Positions 5,488 to 9,086 of a stretch of DNA of 9,086 bases are shown here, in pieces (within the stretch, counting starts at the first letter, position 1; every line of letters begins with the position of its first letter). Source of the DNA: an uncultured Oscillospiraceae bacterium (GTDB taxonomy: Bacteria; Bacillota; Clostridia; Oscillospirales; Ruminococcaceae); contig CAJULF010000082.1 in assembly GCA_910587135.1 (NCBI GenBank), forward strand, positions 1 to 9,086. The letters run 5' to 3'. The notes below the pieces were generated by a model that was not told where the DNA came from, made no database searches, and saw nothing but the letters and a program-made list of their open reading frames with translations. A program made the position numbers and the translations under genes.

Positions 5488-5755
5488 CAAAGCTGTGAGA
5501 AGAAGCAGTAGGCGCTTTGGATTTTTCAGAGAAACGGCGGATGGTGCGAGCCGTTATTGAAAAAGCGCTGAACCCATCTTTGAGCGCGCCCCCGAAGCCA
5601 TAGGTGTGTAGGCGGCGACGGTTTCTCCCGTTACGAGAATGTGCGGTTTCGCGGTACCTCCGCGGGCTGCCGAAAGTGCGGATTGCTCCGAATGCGGGTG
5701 GTACCGCGGACAATGCTTTTGTTCGCCCCGAGCTGTGTATACACGGCTCGGGGCG
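5488..5755 (+). promoter_or_regulatory. T-box riboswitch, proline type
   Basis: The hallmark T-box sequence AATGCGGGTGGTACCGCGG lies at 5691-5709. Stem I is visible: a lower helix GGCGC (5511-5515) / GCGCC (5586-5590), a middle helix TTTTTCA (5522-5528) / TGAAAAA (5558-5564), an AGAGAAAC motif (5529-5535), and a top helix ACGGC (5534-5538) / GCCGT (5550-5554) with a GGTGCGA loop. The specifier region reads GAACCCATC; CCC at 5573-5575 is followed by the usual purine and codes for proline, agreeing with the downstream gene. A small stem III, ACGG/CCGT, lies near 5618-5630. GCGGTACC (5650-5657) is complementary to GGTACCGC (5699-5706) in the T-box. Uncharged tRNA-Pro should stabilise the antiterminator and turn proS on. 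Confidence 0.93.
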
Positions 5756-5768
5756 TTTTGGTGTTTTT
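5724..5768 (+). terminator. T-box attenuator terminator
   Basis: CGCCCCGAGC (5724-5733) pairs with GCTCGGGGCG (5746-5755), and the loop GTGTATACAC can pair further. It is followed by a T-rich tract, TTTTGGTGTTTTT (5756-5768). Its place 15 nt after the T-box sequence is standard for the alternative structure that stops transcription when tRNA-Pro is charged. Confidence 0.9.
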
Positions 5769-5789
5769 CGGCTTACAGCGTAAAATTCC

Positions 5790-5863
5790 TTTAAGGCAAT
5801 ACCGCATAAAGATTGTGCGGCGTACATAGCCCAAAGGCGGTCTTTGTGCTGTGTTGCCTTAAA
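5790..5863. repeat. Palindromic element in the proS leader
   Basis: TTTAAGGCAA (5790-5799) is a perfect inverted match to TTGCCTTAAA (5854-5863). Inside, GCATAAAGA (5804-5812) pairs with TCTTTGTGC (5841-5849) through one G-U pair. Alternative local hairpins also exist: CCGCA (5802-5806... TGCGG 5816-5820 allowing a one-base shift) and CAAAG (5832-5836) / CTTTG (5842-5846). It lies between the attenuator and the proS ribosome binding site, so it is in the read-through mRNA. It is likely a dispersed palindromic repeat; an effect on translation or mRNA stability is possible but not shown. Confidence 0.7.
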
Positions 5864-5913
5864 CAATCGGACTCGGGTCAACAGACCCTAACAGAATTAA
5901 AAGGAGAACAGAT

Positions 5914-7638
5914 ATGAAACTCGAAAAATTAGTAGGCGACAGGTTTAAAGAGCGTCCCTCGGACTGTCAGATAGACAGCCACGCGCTGATGATAAGGGGC
6001 GGTTACATGAAGTATATGGCAAACGGAATATTCTCCAGCTATATGCCGCTCAAGCGTATCACAAGGAAGATCGAGCAGATAATCAGGGAGGAAATGGACG
6101 CTATTGACGGGCAGGAGGTATCGTTCCCTGTCGTTATGCCCGCTTCGCTGTGGCAGGAAAGCGGACGTTATGAGTCGGTAGGCGCGGAGCTGCTGCGGTT
6201 CTCGGACAGAGGCAAGCAGCCCATGCTTCTCGGCATGACCCACGAGGAAGCGTCGGTGCACCTTGTAAGGGAATATGCCAACAGCTACACAAAGTATCCG
6301 TTCATGATCTATCAGATACAGACCAAATTCCGCGACGAAGCCCGTCCCCGCGGAGGGCTGATAAGAGTGCGCGAGTTTACCATGAAGGACGCGTACTCAT
6401 TTCACACCTCGCAGGAGGATCTGGAGGAGTATTACTATCGGTGTCACAAAGCATATGAGCGCATTTATGCCCGCGCGGGTATCCCCGAGGTCATCTCGGT
6501 GGCTTCCGACAGCGGAATGATGGGCGGCAGCGTATCTCATGAGTTCATGCTTCTTACCCCCGTCGGCGAGGACAGCATAGCTATCTGCCCTCACTGCGGA
6601 TACCGCGCGAACATGGAAGCCGCGGAGAGCATAATAAGGAACGAGCGCGACGCGGAATCCCTGCCGCTCACCGAAGTGAGCACTCCCGACTGCCACACTA
6701 TCGAGGAAGTCTGCGGGCTGCTCAAAACTGCTCCCGAAAAGTCCTGCAAGGCGGTGGTATTCCAGCGCAACACCGACGACAGCTATATCGTGCTGTTTAT
6801 CCGCGGCGATCTGGACGTTAACGAAACCAAGCTCACCAACCACCTCGGCTGTGCTATCCACCCTGCGGTAATTACCGAGGACTGCGGACTTGCCGCGGGC
6901 TTTATCGGACCCGTGGGTCTTAACGCCAAAGCCACCGTGCTCTATGACAAGTCGCTTGAAAACACAAACAATCTGGTTTGCGGAGCTAACAAGGAGGGTT
7001 ATCACTTTACGGGGCTGGATATCTCCCGCGATGTCGGAGAGGCGGAATACCGCGATTTTGCCAAGATCATCGAGGGCGGAATATGCCCCGAATGCGGCGA
7101 CAGTTCTGTAACCATCTCCCGCGGAATAGAGGTGGGAAATATATTCCAGCTTGGCACTAAGTACACAAAATCCATGAACATGACCTACCTTGACAAGGAC
7201 GGGAACGTTCAGATACCGATAATGGGCTGCTACGGAATAGGCGTGGGAAGACTTGCCGCTTCGGTGTGCGAGGCTCACCATGATGATTACGGTCCTATCT
7301 GGCCCATGGCGATAGCGCCGTGGCAGGTGCATATCTGCGCGGTGCGCTCCGACGACGAAAAGGTAAAGGCGGCGGCTGACAAGCTTTACGGGGATCTGCA
7401 GGCGGCAGGCGTTGAGGTCATATATGACGACAGGAACGTCCGCGCGGGCGTGATGTTCTCGGACGCCGATTTGCTGGGAGTTCCGCTGAGAGTGGTAGTC
7501 AGCCCCAGAAACCTTGAAGAAGGAATTTACGAGCTGTCCTCACGTGATAAGAGCATCTCCGAGAAAATCACACCCGAGAAGGCTGTGGAAAGGCTCAGGG
7601 AGCTTATAGCCGAAATGACGGCGCTTCCCAAAGAATAA
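5914..7638 (+). CDS. proS: Prolyl-tRNA synthetase, bacterial type
   Basis: Charges tRNA-Pro with proline in the cytoplasm. 574 aa, the length of the bacterial (ProS type 1) enzymes with the editing insertion. Class II motifs are present: motif 1 around 64-76 (GQEVSFPVVMP), the TxE element MTHEEA at 108-113, motif 2 FRDEARPRGGLIRVREF at 139-155, and motif 3 GCYGIGVGR at 438-446. The insertion domain (~225-395) removes mischarged alanine. It starts at a CPHC pair (225-228), has KAVVF with Lys279, GDLDVNE (298-304) and GFIGP (329-333), and closes at CPEC (391-394). The anticodon-binding domain spans ~470-574 (DDRNVRAGVMFSDADLLGVP). Start ATG 5914 has AAGGAG at 5901-5906. Expression is controlled by the proline T-box leader upstream. 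No defect was seen. Confidence 0.97.
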   Translation: MKLEKLVGDRFKERPSDCQIDSHALMIRGGYMKYMANGIFSSYMPLKRITRKIEQIIREEMDAIDGQEVSFPVVMPASLWQESGRYESVGAELLRFSDRGKQPMLLGMTHEEASVHLVREYANSYTKYPFMIYQIQTKFRDEARPRGGLIRVREFTMKDAYSFHTSQEDLEEYYYRCHKAYERIYARAGIPEVISVASDSGMMGGSVSHEFMLLTPVGEDSIAICPHCGYRANMEAAESIIRNERDAESLPLTEVSTPDCHTIEEVCGLLKTAPEKSCKAVVFQRNTDDSYIVLFIRGDLDVNETKLTNHLGCAIHPAVITEDCGLAAGFIGPVGLNAKATVLYDKSLENTNNLVCGANKEGYHFTGLDISRDVGEAEYRDFAKIIEGGICPECGDSSVTISRGIEVGNIFQLGTKYTKSMNMTYLDKDGNVQIPIMGCYGIGVGRLAASVCEAHHDDYGPIWPMAIAPWQVHICAVRSDDEKVKAAADKLYGDLQAAGVEVIYDDRNVRAGVMFSDADLLGVPLRVVVSPRNLEEGIYELSSRDKSISEKITPEKAVERLRELIAEMTALPKE

Positions 7639-7653
7639 ACCTTTAACCCTTCG

Positions 7654-7693
7654 ACCCTCGGCACGGAGCGAAATCCGACCGAGGGTTGCTTTT
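7654..7693 (+). terminator. Intrinsic terminator after proS
   Basis: ACCCTCGG (7654-7661) pairs with CCGAGGGT (7679-7686); TCGG/CCGA near the loop can extend or compete. A short TTTT tract (7690-7693) follows after TGC. The stem is strong but the T-run is short, so some read-through into the transporter gene is possible. Confidence 0.65.
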
Positions 7694-7742
7694 ATGCATA
7701 ACCGCCAAGCCGGTTGAAAAATATTTGTGCAAAATCCCGCCC

Positions 7743-7771
7743 TTGTAAAATCGAAACGCGGCTGATATAAT
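7743..7771 (+). promoter_or_regulatory. Promoter for the MFS transporter
   Basis: TTGTAA (7743-7748) and TATAAT (7766-7771) with a 17-bp spacer. The -10 is perfect and the -35 matches 4 of 6. The predicted start near 7778 lies at a small inverted repeat, ACCGC (7781-7785) / GCGGT (7795-7799), which could be a weak operator or 5' hairpin. GAGGTGA at 7815-7821 is the ribosome binding site for ATG 7826. Confidence 0.7.
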
Positions 7772-7825
7772 ATAGGCAACACCGCTGCAAAACCGCGGTA
7801 TGACACGAATATACGAGGTGACATT

Positions 7826-9001
7826 ATGAAAATGAATTTCAGACACACCATCACCGCCTGTTTTGTGGGATACATAATCCAGGCGATAATAAATAATTTC
7901 GCGCCGCTGCTGTTTTTGACCTTTCAGGCAAGCTACGGCATACCGCTGTCACGAATAACTCTGCTGATAACATTCAATTTTGTGATACAGCTCGCGGTAG
8001 ACCTTGCTGCGGCAGGTCTGGCGGACAAGATAGGAACGCGTCCGCTGATGATCTCCGCGCATATATTCAGCGCTGCCGGACTGGCGCTGATGGCGTTCCT
8101 GCCGGAGATAACGGGCTCACCTTTTGCGGGTCTGCTTATCGCGGTAACGCTGTGCGCGGTGGGCGGCGGGCTTCTTGAAGTTCTTGTAAGCCCCGTGGTG
8201 GAGGCTTGCCCTACCGACAACAAGGAAAGGACTATGAGCCTGCTTCACTCCTTCTACTGCTGGGGGCAGGTCGGAGTCGTGCTGCTGTCGACTCTGTTTT
8301 TCACGTTTTTTGGTATCGAAAACTGGAGGATTCTTGCTGTCATCTGGGCAGTTGTGCCGACAGTCAACGCCGTAATATTTTCCATAGTGCCGCTAAAAAC
8401 GCTGGTCGAGGACGGAGAGGGCATGAAGCTCGGACAGCTTCTGAAAAGCGGGCTGTTCCGAATACTGTTTATTATGATGCTTTGTGCGGGAGCATGCGAA
8501 ATGGCGGTGAGCCAGTGGGCTTCCACACTGGCGGAATCCGCGCTTGGAGTAAGCAAGACCGTCGGCGACCTTGCAGGACCTATGATGTTCGCGGTGCTGA
8601 TGGGAACGGCGCGTGCGCTGTACGGAAAATTCGCCGACAGGATAAGCATAGACAAAGCCATGCCCGCAACGGCGGTGCTGTGCGCGGCGGCGTATTTGTG
8701 CATAGCGCTTGTGCCGAGCGCGGTCACGGCGCTTATCGGGTGCGGGATATGCGGCTTTTCGGTGGGGATAATGTGGCCGGGAACGTTCAGCAAGAGCGCT
8801 TCGGCACTGCCGAGAGGCGGCACGATGATGTTCGCGCTGCTGGCTCTGGCGGGTGACCTTGGCTGCTCGGGAGGTCCTACCCTTGCGGGATTCGCCGCTG
8901 ACGCAGCGGGGGGGAATCTTAAAGCGGGAGTTTTGTGCGGAGCCGTCTTCCCTGTCGTTATGCTTATTGCTTCGATTGCCGCCGCACATAAGAAAAGCTG
9001 A
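7826..9001 (+). CDS. MFS transporter, 12 membrane segments
   Basis: A 391-aa integral membrane protein, the usual length for the major facilitator superfamily. The N-half has six hydrophobic segments (~10-31, 42-62, 74-92, 99-120, 138-160, 167-188). The signature motif A loop between helices 2 and 3 reads GLADKIGTRPLM (64-75). A hydrophilic central loop (KTLVEDGEGMKLGQLLKSG, ~191-209) precedes six more segments. Between helices 4 and 5, VVEACPTDNKERTMSLLHSFYCWG resembles the LHxxxxxG stretch of the sugar-transporter-like FucP/NarK-type branch (the quoted run spans ~124-147). The matching motif in the second half is GKFADRISIDKAM (~257-269). The substrate cannot be told from sequence. It has its own promoter downstream of proS, so no functional link to proS is implied. 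Confidence 0.88.
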   Translation: MKMNFRHTITACFVGYIIQAIINNFAPLLFLTFQASYGIPLSRITLLITFNFVIQLAVDLAAAGLADKIGTRPLMISAHIFSAAGLALMAFLPEITGSPFAGLLIAVTLCAVGGGLLEVLVSPVVEACPTDNKERTMSLLHSFYCWGQVGVVLLSTLFFTFFGIENWRILAVIWAVVPTVNAVIFSIVPLKTLVEDGEGMKLGQLLKSGLFRILFIMMLCAGACEMAVSQWASTLAESALGVSKTVGDLAGPMMFAVLMGTARALYGKFADRISIDKAMPATAVLCAAAYLCIALVPSAVTALIGCGICGFSVGIMWPGTFSKSASALPRGGTMMFALLALAGDLGCSGGPTLAGFAADAAGGNLKAGVLCGAVFPVVMLIASIAAAHKKS

Positions 9002-9044
9002 GAGACTATCCGCCGCGCAATGTCGCGCATCAAATTTCAATCAT

Positions 9045-9067
9045 AACCACGCGTGAAACGCGTGGTT
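9045..9067. repeat. Perfect 10-bp hairpin after the MFS gene
   Basis: AACCACGCGT (9045-9054), GAA loop, ACGCGTGGTT (9058-9067). It is 43 nt after the transporter stop. There is no T-run on the + side (TGCACAGG follows), so it is either a Rho-independent-like stem of low efficiency, an mRNA-stabilising stem, or another dispersed palindrome. The last 20 bases of the window show nothing further. Confidence 0.6.
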
Positions 9068-9086
9068 TGCACAGGCGCTTCAAGCG

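Noticed and set aside
6397..7332. Long open frame (311 codons) on the - strand inside proS
   Set aside because: It is fully antisense to a well-conserved essential gene and its sequence has no recognisable domain; it is a by-product of proS codon bias.
8254..9040. Two long - strand open frames over the MFS gene
   Set aside because: Low-complexity Ala/Ser/Arg-rich products antisense to a clear transporter; no ribosome binding sites.

Overview
The window looks like a chromosome segment of a Gram-positive anaerobe of the Clostridia, most likely an Oscillospiraceae/Ruminococcus-like gut bacterium. The grounds are a T-box riboswitch in front of proS, consensus sigma-A promoters with 17-bp spacers, strong AGGAGG-type ribosome binding sites, frequent ATA and AGG codons at moderate GC, and many palindromic intergenic repeats. 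All genes read on the + strand. The taxonomic call is inference; no rRNA or other marker is present.

Positions 1-4031 hold a short run of phage tail-type genes: a 114-aa protein (399-743) resembling a small tail protein family (DUF6711-like), a 505-aa baseplate-hub-like protein (755-2272) and a 455-aa tail-fibre/receptor-binding-like protein (2664-4031). Three copies of one structured repeat are interleaved with them: one upstream of the first gene (97-387) and two in tandem between the second and third genes (2285-2435 and 2470-2652). The repeat has conserved ends forming an outer stem and, in the two tandem copies, two strong internal hairpins, so it can fold as a cloverleaf. Copies 1 and 3 end within a few bases of the Shine-Dalgarno sequence of the next gene. 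No capsid, terminase, integrase or lysis gene is in view, so this is either the edge of a prophage, a remnant, or a tail-like particle locus.

Positions 4032-5269 hold a separate unit. Four direct repeats of GGTTACA/GATTACA at exact 11-bp spacing lie just upstream of a perfect TTGACA-17-TATAAT promoter. The promoter drives a 363-aa secreted-then-membrane protein of unknown function whose signal peptide is preceded by an unusual palindrome-rich stretch that lies in frame. The operator layout is typical of OmpR/PhoB-family response regulators.

Positions 5270-7693 hold a long MITE-like palindrome, a second perfect promoter, a proline-type T-box leader with its terminator, another palindromic element, and proS (bacterial-type prolyl-tRNA synthetase with the editing insertion), followed by a hairpin terminator. 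Positions 7740-9086 hold a promoter, a 12-TM major facilitator superfamily transporter, and a perfect 10-bp hairpin after the gene. The most unusual content is the density and variety of structured palindromic elements (at least six kinds) and the response-regulator-like operator array.
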